This document shows positions 6,252-14,214 of a stretch of 15,638 nucleotides of DNA, piece after piece. Both the position numbers and the translations under genes were made by a program. Positions within the stretch are counted from its first letter, which is position 1. Each line of letters begins with the position of its first letter. The notes under the pieces are model-generated. The model was not told the origin of the DNA, ran no database searches, and was given only the letters and a program-made list of their open reading frames with translations. This stretch comes from Treponema sp. (lineage in GTDB: Bacteria; Spirochaetota; Spirochaetia; Treponematales; Treponemataceae). The stretch covers positions 1-15,638 of the forward strand of contig JAEETM010000078.1 in assembly GCA_016290335.1 (NCBI GenBank), written 5' to 3'.

Positions 6252-8350
6252 TGAAACTGATTAAGAATAAGTTAAAGTTGAAAAACAGAAAGATTTCAGC
6301 CGCGTTATTGATTTTCGTTTCAGTGCTTTTTTGTGGTTACTCACAGGAAACAACATATACAGCGGGTATGAACCAGAACGATAACCGCATCAGGTCTGCA
6401 GATGAAGGCTTTGCCGCCGAAGAGTTCAGGCGCGGTGTACAGGCTTATTACAAGGGAGCCTATAACGAAGCAATTGTTCAGTTTGAAAAAGCTCTGTCCT
6501 ATCTTCCTAATGATAACCTTATTCTTGAATGGCTCGGCAACACTTATTATAAATCAGGACTTGAAGGTTCCGCACTTTCTTACTGGAATACTGCTTCTGC
6601 TAACGGTTACGGCGGACTTTTACTTCAGAATAAAATTGAAATTGTACGCGAAAGGCGTGTTACCGGAGATTCTGCAGAAAAGCTGATGAGGCTTTCTGAA
6701 GCAGGAAGCTTTTACGGCATGAATAACGATAACCTCATCTTCAGCGGTCCAATTTCTGTTCTCACGAATAAAGACGGTACAATCTGGATTACATCCTATA
6801 ATACAAATGAACTTTTAAAATTAAACCTTAACGGCACTATTTTGGAGCGGGTTACGGGTCCTCTTACAGGCTTTGACCGCCCTGTTGATATAATCAGACT
6901 TAAAAGTGGAAATCTTCTTGTAAGCGAAAGTGCAGGCGACAGACTTGCTTTGCTTTCTTCAAACGGAAGCTTCGAAAAATATATTGGAAGCCGCGGTCGT
7001 GGTACCGGTTGTCTTGTTGGTCCTCAGTATCTTGCAGAAGACGAGCTTGGAAGAATCTATGTAACAGATTTCGGCAACAGGCGTGTAGATGTTTTTGATG
7101 AAGAAGGAAACGGTCTGTTTTTCTTTGGAAACAAAAAGGGTGGATTCCGGGGCTTAAAGTGTCCTACAGGAATTGCAGTTGTGGGCGAAAGTATTTTTGT
7201 TGCTGATGATGAATACGGCTGTATTTATGAGTTTGACCGTTCAGGTAATTATTTAAGGCAGCTTGTAGAAGACAATACCTTTGTTAAGCCGGAAGCAATA
7301 AAGCCGAGTGAAAAATCACTTTTAGTTTGCGATATGAACAGGCTTGTCGGGGTTCAGGTTGATTCAGGCGCTTTGTTTGAATATACCAGAACAGGTAATG
7401 CACCAGGCCGGATTACTTCTGCCGCCGTTGATGTGAATAATAATGTAGTCGTAACAGATTATTCTGCAAACGAAGTTTACATAATGTCCAGAATCCAGGA
7501 GCTTGTAGGCGGCCTGTTTGTTCAGATTGAAAACGTAGATGCTTCTGCTTTCCCGAATGTTGTTGTTGAACTTAAGGTAGAAAACAGACACCGCCAGCCG
7601 ATTGTAGGTCTGCAGTCCGGTAATTTCTATTTGAGTGAAAATAAAAGGCCTGTTTCCAAGCTTACATTTGAAGGTGCAGTTTCCAACAATACGTATGCAG
7701 ATATCACAATCATAATTGACCGTTCAAATACAAGCTCTCAGTATAAAGAAGAAATTGAAACTGCAGTAAAGGAAATTGCAGCATCTGCAGGACAAAGGTC
7801 AACTATAAGGGTTATTTCTGCCGGTGCAATTCCTGTGCTTGAATATATTGGAAACAGTGCGGGGCTTGAAAACTTCAGTTTGAATGCGCTTAAAACACCT
7901 GCTTCCAGAGATGTTTCTGTAGACCTTGCTGTAAGACTTGCTGTAAACGATTTAATAAATGCTGCTAAAAAGCGTGCCATAATAATGATTTCCGATGGTG
8001 CGGTAACCGGCAATGCATTTACAAAATATACACTTGCTGAGCTTGCGGCTTATATGTGCAATAACTCTGTAGGTTTTTCTTTTGTTCAGGTTTCTCAAAA
8101 GGCAGTTGCTTCCGAGTATGATTATCTGCTTTCAAATACCAGCGGCGAAGAATACTATGTTTTCCGACCTGAAGGACTTAAATCTATTGTAAGCGATATT
8201 ATTGATATTCCGCAGGGTGTATACCAGCTTAGTTATGTTTCTGCTTTACAGACTAATTTTGGCGAAAACTATCTTCCGGTAGAAGCTGAGGTTTATTTAT
8301 TAAACAGAAGCGGCCGCGATGAAAGAGGCTTCTTTGCACCATTGCAGTAG
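6251..8350 (+). CDS. Exported TPR, NHL beta-propeller and VWA-like protein
   Basis: A 699-residue protein of unknown function with three recognisable parts. It opens with a basic N-region and hydrophobic core ending LFCGYSQE, a Sec signal peptide cut near residue 32; Phe before Cys makes a lipobox poor. Residues about 55-120 hold TPR-like helices (FRRGVQAYYKGAYNEAIVQF). Residues about 160-415 contain NHL/six-bladed propeller repeats such as GRIYVTDFGNRRVDVFDEEG, ESIFVADDEYGCIYEFDRSG and NVVVTDYSANEVYIM. Residues about 425-660 resemble a von Willebrand A domain: ADITIIIDRSNTS (D489-x-S-x-T, a MIDAS-like start) and RAIIMISDGAVTG. These domains suggest a periplasmic or surface binding and assembly role. 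The ATG at 6251 is preferred over the in-frame TTG at 6248; AGGA lies 10 bases upstream. It ends the plus-strand cluster and converges on dinB 22 bases away. Confidence 0.85.
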   Translation: MKLIKNKLKLKNRKISAALLIFVSVLFCGYSQETTYTAGMNQNDNRIRSADEGFAAEEFRRGVQAYYKGAYNEAIVQFEKALSYLPNDNLILEWLGNTYYKSGLEGSALSYWNTASANGYGGLLLQNKIEIVRERRVTGDSAEKLMRLSEAGSFYGMNNDNLIFSGPISVLTNKDGTIWITSYNTNELLKLNLNGTILERVTGPLTGFDRPVDIIRLKSGNLLVSESAGDRLALLSSNGSFEKYIGSRGRGTGCLVGPQYLAEDELGRIYVTDFGNRRVDVFDEEGNGLFFFGNKKGGFRGLKCPTGIAVVGESIFVADDEYGCIYEFDRSGNYLRQLVEDNTFVKPEAIKPSEKSLLVCDMNRLVGVQVDSGALFEYTRTGNAPGRITSAAVDVNNNVVVTDYSANEVYIMSRIQELVGGLFVQIENVDASAFPNVVVELKVENRHRQPIVGLQSGNFYLSENKRPVSKLTFEGAVSNNTYADITIIIDRSNTSSQYKEEIETAVKEIAASAGQRSTIRVISAGAIPVLEYIGNSAGLENFSLNALKTPASRDVSVDLAVRLAVNDLINAAKKRAIIMISDGAVTGNAFTKYTLAELAAYMCNNSVGFSFVQVSQKAVASEYDYLLSNTSGEEYYVFRPEGLKSIVSDIIDIPQGVYQLSYVSALQTNFGENYLPVEAEVYLLNRSGRDERGFFAPLQ

Positions 8351-8372
8351 GTTTTAATACACTTTATCAAAC

Positions 8373-9551
8373 TCACTTTTCCAGAAGTCTTGCTTTTCTT
8401 ATTTTAATTTCCGGATGTTTTTTCTCCAGTTTCAGGATTGCTTTTTCTACAGCCTGCTTCTTTTTGTTTTCATCTTCAAAAAGCTCCTGCTGAACATCCT
8501 TTTCTTCGTGAACTACATTTTCAAGGCCAACACCAAGCAGCCGGACACCGCGTTTTACATCGTATTTTTTTTCGAGCAGACGTTTAGCAATTTCGTAAAA
8601 GACATCAATAATCAGAATGTTTGAGCCTGTTGTTTCCTGAATGGAAACGGTTGTAAAGTCTTCGTAGCGGATTTTTACCATTACTGTTTTTGAAAAACCG
8701 TTTTCCTGGAGCAGGCGGAAGAAAACTCCGTGGCACAATTCAAGAAGGGCAGTTTCAAGAGAATAAATATCGGTTACATCGCACGGAAAGGTTGTTTCGG
8801 CACTAAGGGAATGTGTTTTTGTCTGGCGCGAAAAGGTTTCTGTTTCTATTGCACGTACCGTATTGTAAAGAAACTGTCCGGTATTCTTCCCGAAAAGAAA
8901 CTGCAGCGTTTCAAGGTTTCTTTCGTAAACATCGCGGGTAGTGTATATGCCGTGATAATTAAGGCTTTCGAGTGTTTTTGTACCTATTCCAAAAACTTTC
9001 TTTAGTGGCAGCTTGAGCATAAAATCCTGTTCGGTTCCGGGCGGAATGCAGTAAAAACCATCGGGCTTGTTCATGTCGGAAGCAAGCTTTGCGTGGTATT
9101 TTGTTGCCGCAAGCCCTATGGAAACCGTGAGCCCTGTCATCTGCTTTACCTGCTGCTTTATTTTCTTTGCAGTTTCTTCCGGCGGACCAAAAAGCTTTTC
9201 TGTCCCGGTTATATCAATAAAGGCTTCGTCTATGGACATCTGATCTACGTCAGGAGAGTATTCTTTAAAAATAGACATTATCTGGTAGGAAAGCTCTGCA
9301 TAACGCTGCATTCTTCCGTGAACAAAAATCCCCTGTGGACAGAGTCTGTATGCCTGAAAAACCGGCATTGCAGAATGTACGCCGAAAACACGGGCTTCGT
9401 AAGAGGCTGTAGAAACAACACTTCTTTTTTCGCCGGGCAGGCCGCCCACAATTACAGGCTTACCTCTGTATTCGGGGTGATCAAGCTGTTCAACCGAAGC
9501 AAAAAACGCGTCTAAATCTGCATGTAAATACCAGTGCTGTATTTCACTCAT
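8373..9551 (-). CDS. dinB: DNA polymerase IV (Y-family translesion polymerase)
   Basis: Error-prone DNA polymerase that extends past damaged bases. Its 392 residues start with the palm motif YLHADLDAFFASVEQ, giving metal ligand D12 and steric-gate aromatic F17. The second catalytic pair is D108-E109 in MSIDEAFIDITG. Nucleotide-contact motif VVSTASYEARVFGVHSAMP and SIGLAATKYHAKLASDMNKP are intact, followed by the helix-hairpin-helix thumb (LKKVFGIGTKTLESL) and the little-finger domain. QQELF (354-358) resembles a beta-clamp binding motif, followed by a lysine-rich helical C-terminus. AGGAA lies about 6 bases before the ATG at 9549-9551. It sits 17 bases downstream of the membrane-protein gene on the same strand and so is likely co-transcribed with it. 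No LexA-type box was recognised. Confidence 0.95.
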   Translation of the reverse strand: MSEIQHWYLHADLDAFFASVEQLDHPEYRGKPVIVGGLPGEKRSVVSTASYEARVFGVHSAMPVFQAYRLCPQGIFVHGRMQRYAELSYQIMSIFKEYSPDVDQMSIDEAFIDITGTEKLFGPPEETAKKIKQQVKQMTGLTVSIGLAATKYHAKLASDMNKPDGFYCIPPGTEQDFMLKLPLKKVFGIGTKTLESLNYHGIYTTRDVYERNLETLQFLFGKNTGQFLYNTVRAIETETFSRQTKTHSLSAETTFPCDVTDIYSLETALLELCHGVFFRLLQENGFSKTVMVKIRYEDFTTVSIQETTGSNILIIDVFYEIAKRLLEKKYDVKRGVRLLGVGLENVVHEEKDVQQELFEDENKKKQAVEKAILKLEKKHPEIKIRKARLLEK

Positions 9552-9568
9552 AATTATTCCTGCCGTAT

Positions 9569-11476
9569 TCAGGGATTCTCAGATATCTCTTTTGTACAGC
9601 GACAGTATTCATTATCCTCTGAAAGATAAATAAGCTCAACAAAAATCTTTGAAGCTGTGCTTTGTGTTCCGTATGTAAAGGTTATATTCTGTGGAGGAAC
9701 TGGCGGCAGCATAAAATAGGCTTTTCCCTGCTGCAGCGTTTTGTAATCATTATCAGAATATAAAACAGGTTCTTTTTCATTATCTTCAACATAAAAAAGA
9801 ACTCTTTCTGGCTGATGGTCAAAGCTTAAGTTTATTGTGCGGATTATATCTGAAAAAACAATCCTGTCTGAACAGGAAATGGAAATCTCGGCGTCTGTTG
9901 TGTCTTCCGGGGAAAGGGCTTCTTCTTTTTCCAGCTTACCTGAAAATAAAATTGCATTAAGCATAAAAAGCAGTACAAAGAAAAATACATAAGTACTTGA
10001 AACAATAATCAGGAAAACGCGCTTTTTAGAAAACCGTTTTTTTGTTGCGGTAAAAATACGCAGGAGCATCATATAAAACGGTATGAGCAGCAATGGAATT
10101 GTAAGGTTTTGAATCATATTATTCATAAAGAACTGTTTAAGGCTGAACAGATTCGCAAGCTTATATAATCCCAGAATATATGGAACAAAGATTAAAATCA
10201 TGAGTATGAACATAATTATGTGCATCCAGTTCCTTTTCAGGATTACTGCAAAAATTGCAATAAGGCATTGAAGCAGAAAAAAAGGAAAAAGAGACATATC
10301 GAACAGGCAGAAAATGAACTGGTTCGTAAAGGACGAAATCATAATAAGAAAATCAAGGGAACGTTCACCGTAAGTTCTGCGGTAAAAAAGCTCCAGAAGG
10401 AAAAACAGCGAAACAAACAGCGAAGAAAGCAGAAGCTGCAGAATAAAAATACCGTATACTGTTCCCGGTCCGCCGTTTCCGGCAAATGCAACGTAGATTA
10501 CCTTTCCTAAAAAGAATCCGCCGGAAGAAAGCAGAAAGGTTAGGGGAATTGTGTACCAGTTTGTCTTTATCTGCCTCCAGGCAACATTTTTAAGGTTCGA
10601 GTTTAAAAGTCCAACTGTAAAAATATAAAGAAGGCTTAAAAAAATAGTAAGGATGATTGTTCTTACGATTGTGTATTCGTTGAGCCATACTGTATGTCTG
10701 AAAATACGGAACATCAGCGAATGGTAATCTGAAGATTTTTTCTGTTCATTTCTGTAGTTTTCGGTCAGCTGCTGTAAAAAGGCGGTACAGTCTGCGGTTT
10801 TCCTGAGATTGAGTTTTATTGCCTGAACTCCGTTTTCAAAAAGAGCCTGCAGAATATCGTCATGAAGGAATGTATATTTTGAAAACTGGCTTAAATAATA
10901 GCGCGGAATATCTTCTGTTATTTTCTGCTTTGCAAAGGCCGAAAAAGCTGCTTTTACCATCCAGGAGGGGGAGGCTGAACCGTCACTTCCGCTGATAATT
11001 GCATTATGAGTTGCAGCATGATTTATAATAAAGGCATAGTAGGTTGTATTTGTGTTCAGGGAGGCAGTAAAGGCCTGTATGCCGGTTACCGTAGAATCAT
11101 TTGTAAGCGGAAAATTGTCTCCATACGAGATTAAAACCGTAGAATTGAACTGTTCGGACATAAGGTTTTTTGTGATTGTTACCAGGCAGTCTAAGTGTTC
11201 AATAGCTTCTTCCATTGGAAAATATAGAAGAAGGCTTGAGTTTTCCTGCGGATCGGCAGTATTTTCTATAAGAATATTGTAGGGAAAATAGTTAAGTCCG
11301 TTAGAAACCAAAGGCTGTGTACTTGTCTTTATTCCGTTTTTTACAAGCTGACTGTTTACTGAATCACATAATTCAACGCCTTTTACAAGGGGCAGATGGT
11401 TTTCTTCGCTGTAGCCCCTGAAAAAAATGGAGAATAAAAAAATTATAAGTAAAAGTCGTTTTTCTGGTGATTTCAT
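9569..11476 (-). CDS. Exported polytopic membrane protein with possible M28-like ectodomain
   Basis: A 635-residue protein of unrecognised function. It begins with a signal peptide (MKSPEKRLLLIIFLFSIFFR, cut near GYSEE). An extracytoplasmic domain spans about 25-265, then roughly eight membrane helices from about 268 to 510, then a C-terminal extracytoplasmic beta-rich domain (about 515-635). In the first domain, FLHDDILQALFENGVQAI (203-220) resembles the end of M28 peptidases (SDH..F...GiPAi), and NILIENTADP, TVLISYG and IINHAATHNAI could be its core strands. The metal-binding His/Asp/Glu set is not evident, so any such domain would be non-catalytic. The overall order recalls GAA1/ERMP1-type proteins; this is inference. 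The ATG at 11474-11476 is chosen because the signal peptide starts there; upstream extension to 11689 would cross the divergent promoter and neighbouring gene. It precedes dinB. Confidence 0.75.
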   Translation of the reverse strand: MKSPEKRLLLIIFLFSIFFRGYSEENHLPLVKGVELCDSVNSQLVKNGIKTSTQPLVSNGLNYFPYNILIENTADPQENSSLLLYFPMEEAIEHLDCLVTITKNLMSEQFNSTVLISYGDNFPLTNDSTVTGIQAFTASLNTNTTYYAFIINHAATHNAIISGSDGSASPSWMVKAAFSAFAKQKITEDIPRYYLSQFSKYTFLHDDILQALFENGVQAIKLNLRKTADCTAFLQQLTENYRNEQKKSSDYHSLMFRIFRHTVWLNEYTIVRTIILTIFLSLLYIFTVGLLNSNLKNVAWRQIKTNWYTIPLTFLLSSGGFFLGKVIYVAFAGNGGPGTVYGIFILQLLLSSLFVSLFFLLELFYRRTYGERSLDFLIMISSFTNQFIFCLFDMSLFPFFLLQCLIAIFAVILKRNWMHIIMFILMILIFVPYILGLYKLANLFSLKQFFMNNMIQNLTIPLLLIPFYMMLLRIFTATKKRFSKKRVFLIIVSSTYVFFFVLLFMLNAILFSGKLEKEEALSPEDTTDAEISISCSDRIVFSDIIRTINLSFDHQPERVLFYVEDNEKEPVLYSDNDYKTLQQGKAYFMLPPVPPQNITFTYGTQSTASKIFVELIYLSEDNEYCRCTKEISENP

Positions 11477-11486
11477 CCGATAATAG

Positions 11487-11513
11487 TTTATAAAGTAAGT
11501 GTTTACAATGCAA
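11487..11513 (-). promoter_or_regulatory. Weak candidate promoter for the membrane protein-dinB pair
   Basis: On the minus strand TTGCAT (11508-11513) and TATAAA (11487-11492) are separated by 15 bases, shorter than ideal. A TTGTAA-17-TATTAT alternative (11480-11508) would start transcription at the ATG itself. Either way the -35 element overlaps the inverted repeat at 11505-11523. Confidence 0.35.
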
Positions 11514-11530
11514 GTAGCATTGTGTATAAT
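11502..11530 (+). promoter_or_regulatory. Strong sigma-70 type promoter for the 11571 gene cluster
   Basis: TTTACA (11502-11507) and a perfect TATAAT (11525-11530) are separated by exactly 17 bases, with predicted start near 11537. A Shine-Dalgarno GAGGGA (11560-11565) sits 5 bases before the ATG at 11571, giving a leader of about 34 bases. It is the best promoter match in the window. Confidence 0.8.
11505..11523. repeat. Perfect 7-5-7 inverted repeat overlapping the promoter, operator candidate
   Basis: ACAATGC (11505-11511), AAGTA, GCATTGT (11517-11523) form a perfect dyad. It overlaps the last three bases of the -35 element and fills most of the -35/-10 spacer of the plus-strand promoter, the standard place for a repressor site. 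It also overlaps candidate -35 elements for the divergent gene. Being upstream of the predicted transcript start, it cannot be a leader hairpin of the plus-strand mRNA. Confidence 0.6.
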
Positions 11531-11570
11531 ATATAGAACAGAACAAAAAGTTTTTTTATGAGGGAATCTA

Positions 11571-12734
11571 ATGAGCTCAGATAAAAAATTCATAATTGAA
11601 TTGCCTCTGAAAGTTATACTCACAGAAAACGGAGCCTCTAATTTTATGAGCCACAACAAAAAGCTCATTCGCTTTAGATTGGCCGACAACGTTGATGAGT
11701 ATGGTATTTCTTTGAATAAATTTTCACCTCAATCAATTCAGAGCATGATTCTGGTAGACTACATTTCAAAAATAGAAATATCAATGTCTGAGTTTGTATC
11801 TTCCAGACAGGAAGTTATGGATTTGTCGAAGGTTATTGTTTATTCACTTTTGTATAAACAGTTTGACCGCGAGGTTTTCTCGGCTTTGATTCAGTGTGAA
11901 TGTGTAAGAAAGCACAACAGGGCAAATCCTTCTAAGCTTATTGATGAGCAGACAAAATTGAGTGAACGTCAGCTCAGATCTACACTCCAGAATAAAGAAA
12001 GCATAATTCAGTCTACAAGAAAGAATATCCTTGATCCAATCTGGAAAGCTATTATGAGCAACAAGGATTATTCTGCAGAAGAAAAAAATATCTTTTTGCT
12101 TATGTCAGAGAAGTTTATGAACAGGCTGGGGCTTATGAACTGGTATATTATTACCCTGTTCTACAAGTCGGACGGTAATAATGAAATGTTCATTGCCATT
12201 CGTAATCTTCTTAATTCATATATGGAAAAATCAAAAGTTGCAGAATATATTTCTGTAATGGTTATGGAGCTTGCCCTTAATAACGAAAACAGTAATATCA
12301 GAAATGAGGCAAGAAATATGTATCAGGGAATAGATGATATTAATTCCCTGATTTATGATCCCGAAATCAGAGCTAAAATTGTCCAGGAGCTTCAGCGTAA
12401 GCACGAGCTTGTATTCCTTTCCTGGAAGCTTGGCGGTGGTTCATCATCAATCGGAAAGCAGGGCAGGCTTTCAATCACGCTGTATAATAAAGATGATGAG
12501 TTCCAGGAAGTTAAGGAAAACATTGATAACGCAAAATCTTCAAATACTGCAAAGAAAACGCTCATAGATTTCTACCGTGAATTGCCGGAAGGTCAGGAAG
12601 GTACAGATTTGGGACTGTATTATCTTTCTTACCTTGACGATGCCTGTAAAAAGGTTAATGTTAAGTTTGAATCTCTGGTAAATCAGTATTCAACAAGCGA
12701 TCTTACGGTTATTACGTTGAACTTTAATTTCTAG
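11571..12734 (+). CDS. Uncharacterised protein with possible degenerate GHKL (HATPase-like) C-terminal region
   Basis: A 387-residue soluble protein with no signal peptide or membrane segment; I do not recognise the family by name. Residues 1-110 are mixed alpha/beta, and 115-225 are mostly helical and charged. From about 222 the order of motifs recalls GHKL ATPases: VMELALNNENSNI (231-243) resembles the N-box (ELxxNA), GRLSITLYNKDDEF (298-311) sits where the G1 strand should be, and GTDLGLYYLSYLDDACKK (344-361) resembles the G2 box (GxGLGL), ending in TVITLNFNF like the last strand. The DxGxG of G1 is missing, so ATP binding is doubtful. No phospho-acceptor His box or receiver domain is seen. 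A strong promoter with an operator-like dyad precedes it, and a lipoprotein gene follows after 1 base. The fold call is inference. Confidence 0.7.
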   Translation: MSSDKKFIIELPLKVILTENGASNFMSHNKKLIRFRLADNVDEYGISLNKFSPQSIQSMILVDYISKIEISMSEFVSSRQEVMDLSKVIVYSLLYKQFDREVFSALIQCECVRKHNRANPSKLIDEQTKLSERQLRSTLQNKESIIQSTRKNILDPIWKAIMSNKDYSAEEKNIFLLMSEKFMNRLGLMNWYIITLFYKSDGNNEMFIAIRNLLNSYMEKSKVAEYISVMVMELALNNENSNIRNEARNMYQGIDDINSLIYDPEIRAKIVQELQRKHELVFLSWKLGGGSSSIGKQGRLSITLYNKDDEFQEVKENIDNAKSSNTAKKTLIDFYRELPEGQEGTDLGLYYLSYLDDACKKVNVKFESLVNQYSTSDLTVITLNFNF

Positions 12735-12735
12735 T

Positions 12736-13395
12736 ATGGGTAAGTCTTTTTTCAAAGCATTACATTTGTCCTCAATAATATTGTCTATTCTGTTTATGGC
12801 TTCGTGTACACAGGTTGTTCCCGAGGTAAAATATTCTTCGCTTTCGGTTGTGTTTGATTATAAGGATGAAAAAACTTTACCTTCTGCACGATTATGTGTA
12901 TTTGTAGAAACTGTCAGCGATGCAAGAAGATATGAAAGCATAAATGTAAAATGTGTTCAGAACGGCTTTACCTGGGATGTAAACGATGTTTTCAAAATCA
13001 AAAGCTACGACAGAATGTATGCCGGAAACACAACACTTTTAGTTCCAGAAGGCGAAAAGATTCCTACAGGCTTATACGATATTGTTTTTTATAATGCAGA
13101 TTTAGAAAAGGTAGAATCACAGACAACCCTGAATTACGATTCTGAGTTTTACGAATGTAAAAGCGGCGATATTCCAGAAATGATGCGTAAACGTGGTGGA
13201 AGAAAGAATATTGCCATTTATGATAAAGAAGGAAAAATGTTATATTACGGAGAAAGAACAGATAAGCTTGATGATACAAGAAAAATCTGGAACAAATACA
13301 GAAATGCTGCCAGCTTTAATGAGGTATGGAAGCTGCCGAATAATTCGGTAATATGTGTAATGCCTCTTGAACTGGTTGTTCCATCAAACGACTAA
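12736..13395 (+). CDS. Putative lipoprotein, function unknown
   Basis: A 219-residue exported protein. The N-terminus has a short basic region, a hydrophobic core and FMASC, a spirochaete-style relaxed lipobox with Cys24 as the lipidated residue, so the mature protein should be anchored in a membrane and would be a client of Lnt. The mature part is soluble and beta-rich with alternating strands and turns ([37 protein letters not shown]), followed by a basic helical stretch (MMRKRGGRK) and [16 protein letters not shown]. No catalytic motif or named domain was recognised. The ATG lies 1 base after the stop of the upstream gene and has no clear Shine-Dalgarno, so translation probably depends on coupling to that gene. 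This suggests the two products work together. Confidence 0.8.
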   Translation: MGKSFFKALHLSSIILSILFMASCTQVVPEVKYSSLSVVFDYKDEKTLPSARLCVFVETVSDARRYESINVKCVQNGFTWDVNDVFKIKSYDRMYAGNTTLLVPEGEKIPTGLYDIVFYNADLEKVESQTTLNYDSEFYECKSGDIPEMMRKRGGRKNIAIYDKEGKMLYYGERTDKLDDTRKIWNKYRNAASFNEVWKLPNNSVICVMPLELVVPSND

Positions 13396-13406
13396 AAGGT
13401 AAATCT

Positions 13407-14168
13407 ATGAACGAAAATATGATACAGGAAAAAGAATGTAACGCAGAAAGCGTTGAACCTTTGCCCAATCCTTCTGAAAACGAACAGATAAGAAGGGAAG
13501 TAAAAACTTATGTCCTTAGAATAGGAAGAATGACCGCTTCTCAGGAAAGGTCTTATTCGGAACTATCGGCAGCCTGGTGCATTCCTTTTGAACATAAAAA
13601 AATCAACTTTGTAGAAATATTCGGAAACACCAATCCAATCATTGTAGAAATTGGTTTTGGTATGGGTGATGCTACCGCCCAGATTGCAGCTGCAAATCCA
13701 GATATAAATTATCTTGGAATTGAAGTTCACCGTCCCGGAGTTGGAAAGCTTCTTGGAGAAATCAAACGCCGCGACCTGAAAAATCTTTTCATCATTGAAC
13801 ACGATGCACTTGAAGTTCTTGAATACATGATTGGCGATAATTCAATCAACGGCTTCCACATTTTCTTCCCGGACCCATGGCCTAAAAAACGTCATCACAA
13901 ACGCCGCCTTGTTCAGCGCCCGCGCACAAATCTTATGGCTCAAAAGCTTACACCGGGTGGTTACCTTTATTTTGTAACAGACATAATCGAGTACGCCGAG
14001 TTTGCTCTGGAAGAACTTACTGCTACAGAAATGCTCAAAAATAAATATGATGGTTTTGCCGAACCGCAGGAATGGAGAACCCAGACAAAGTTTGAGCGCA
14101 AAGGCCTGCAGGCTGACCGCGTAATTACAGAGCTTTATTTTGAAAAGATTGATCCAGATGAAGCTTAA
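13407..14168 (+). CDS. trmB: tRNA (guanine-N7-)-methyltransferase
   Basis: SAM-dependent enzyme that forms m7G at position 46 in the variable loop of tRNAs. The 253-residue protein has the Rossmann SAM motif [11 protein letters not shown] (80-90), the acidic ribose-binding position in [10 protein letters not shown] (103-111), EHDALE (131-136), the family signature [14 protein letters not shown] (154-167), and the C-terminal TKFERKG (227-233). The first 30 residues are an acidic, poorly conserved extension, common in this family. AAAAGG (13394-13399) lies 7 bases before the ATG. It starts 11 bases after the lipoprotein stop, so it is likely in the same transcript, but its function is housekeeping and unrelated to the two preceding genes. 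Confidence 0.96.
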   Translation: MNENMIQEKECNAESVEPLPNPSENEQIRREVKTYVLRIGRMTASQERSYSELSAAWCIPFEHKKINFVEIFGNTNPIIVEIGFGMGDATAQIAAANPDINYLGIEVHRPGVGKLLGEIKRRDLKNLFIIEHDALEVLEYMIGDNSINGFHIFFPDPWPKKRHHKRRLVQRPRTNLMAQKLTPGGYLYFVTDIIEYAEFALEELTATEMLKNKYDGFAEPQEWRTQTKFERKGLQADRVITELYFEKIDPDEA

Positions 14169-14183
14169 GTGTTCAGCTTAAGC
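14162..14183. repeat. Short repeat spanning the trmB stop codon
   Basis: AGCTTAAG occurs twice (14162-14169 and 14175-14182). Because CTTAAG is self-complementary, GCTTAAG (14163-14169) and CTTAAGC (14177-14183) can also form a 7-base-pair hairpin with a 7-base loop. The trmB TAA lies in the first arm. An A run, not a T run, follows, so it is not a plus-strand intrinsic terminator. It could pause, protect or attenuate mRNA between trmB and ligA, or be chance. Confidence 0.4.
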
Positions 14184-14214
14184 CTTCAATAAAAAAACAG
14201 AGAATACCGGTTAT

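Noticed and set aside
6251..6353. Lipobox in the NHL-VWA protein (Cys in LFCGYSQE).
   Set aside because: Phe directly before Cys is not accepted by lipoprotein signal peptidase; cleavage by signal peptidase I after GYS is more likely.
8351..8372. Bidirectional terminator between the convergent genes.
   Set aside because: The 22-base gap has no hairpin with a U run in either direction.
11477..11689. Longer membrane-protein start at 11689.
   Set aside because: It would run through the divergent promoter and into the neighbouring gene, and the signal peptide begins at the internal ATG at 11474-11476.
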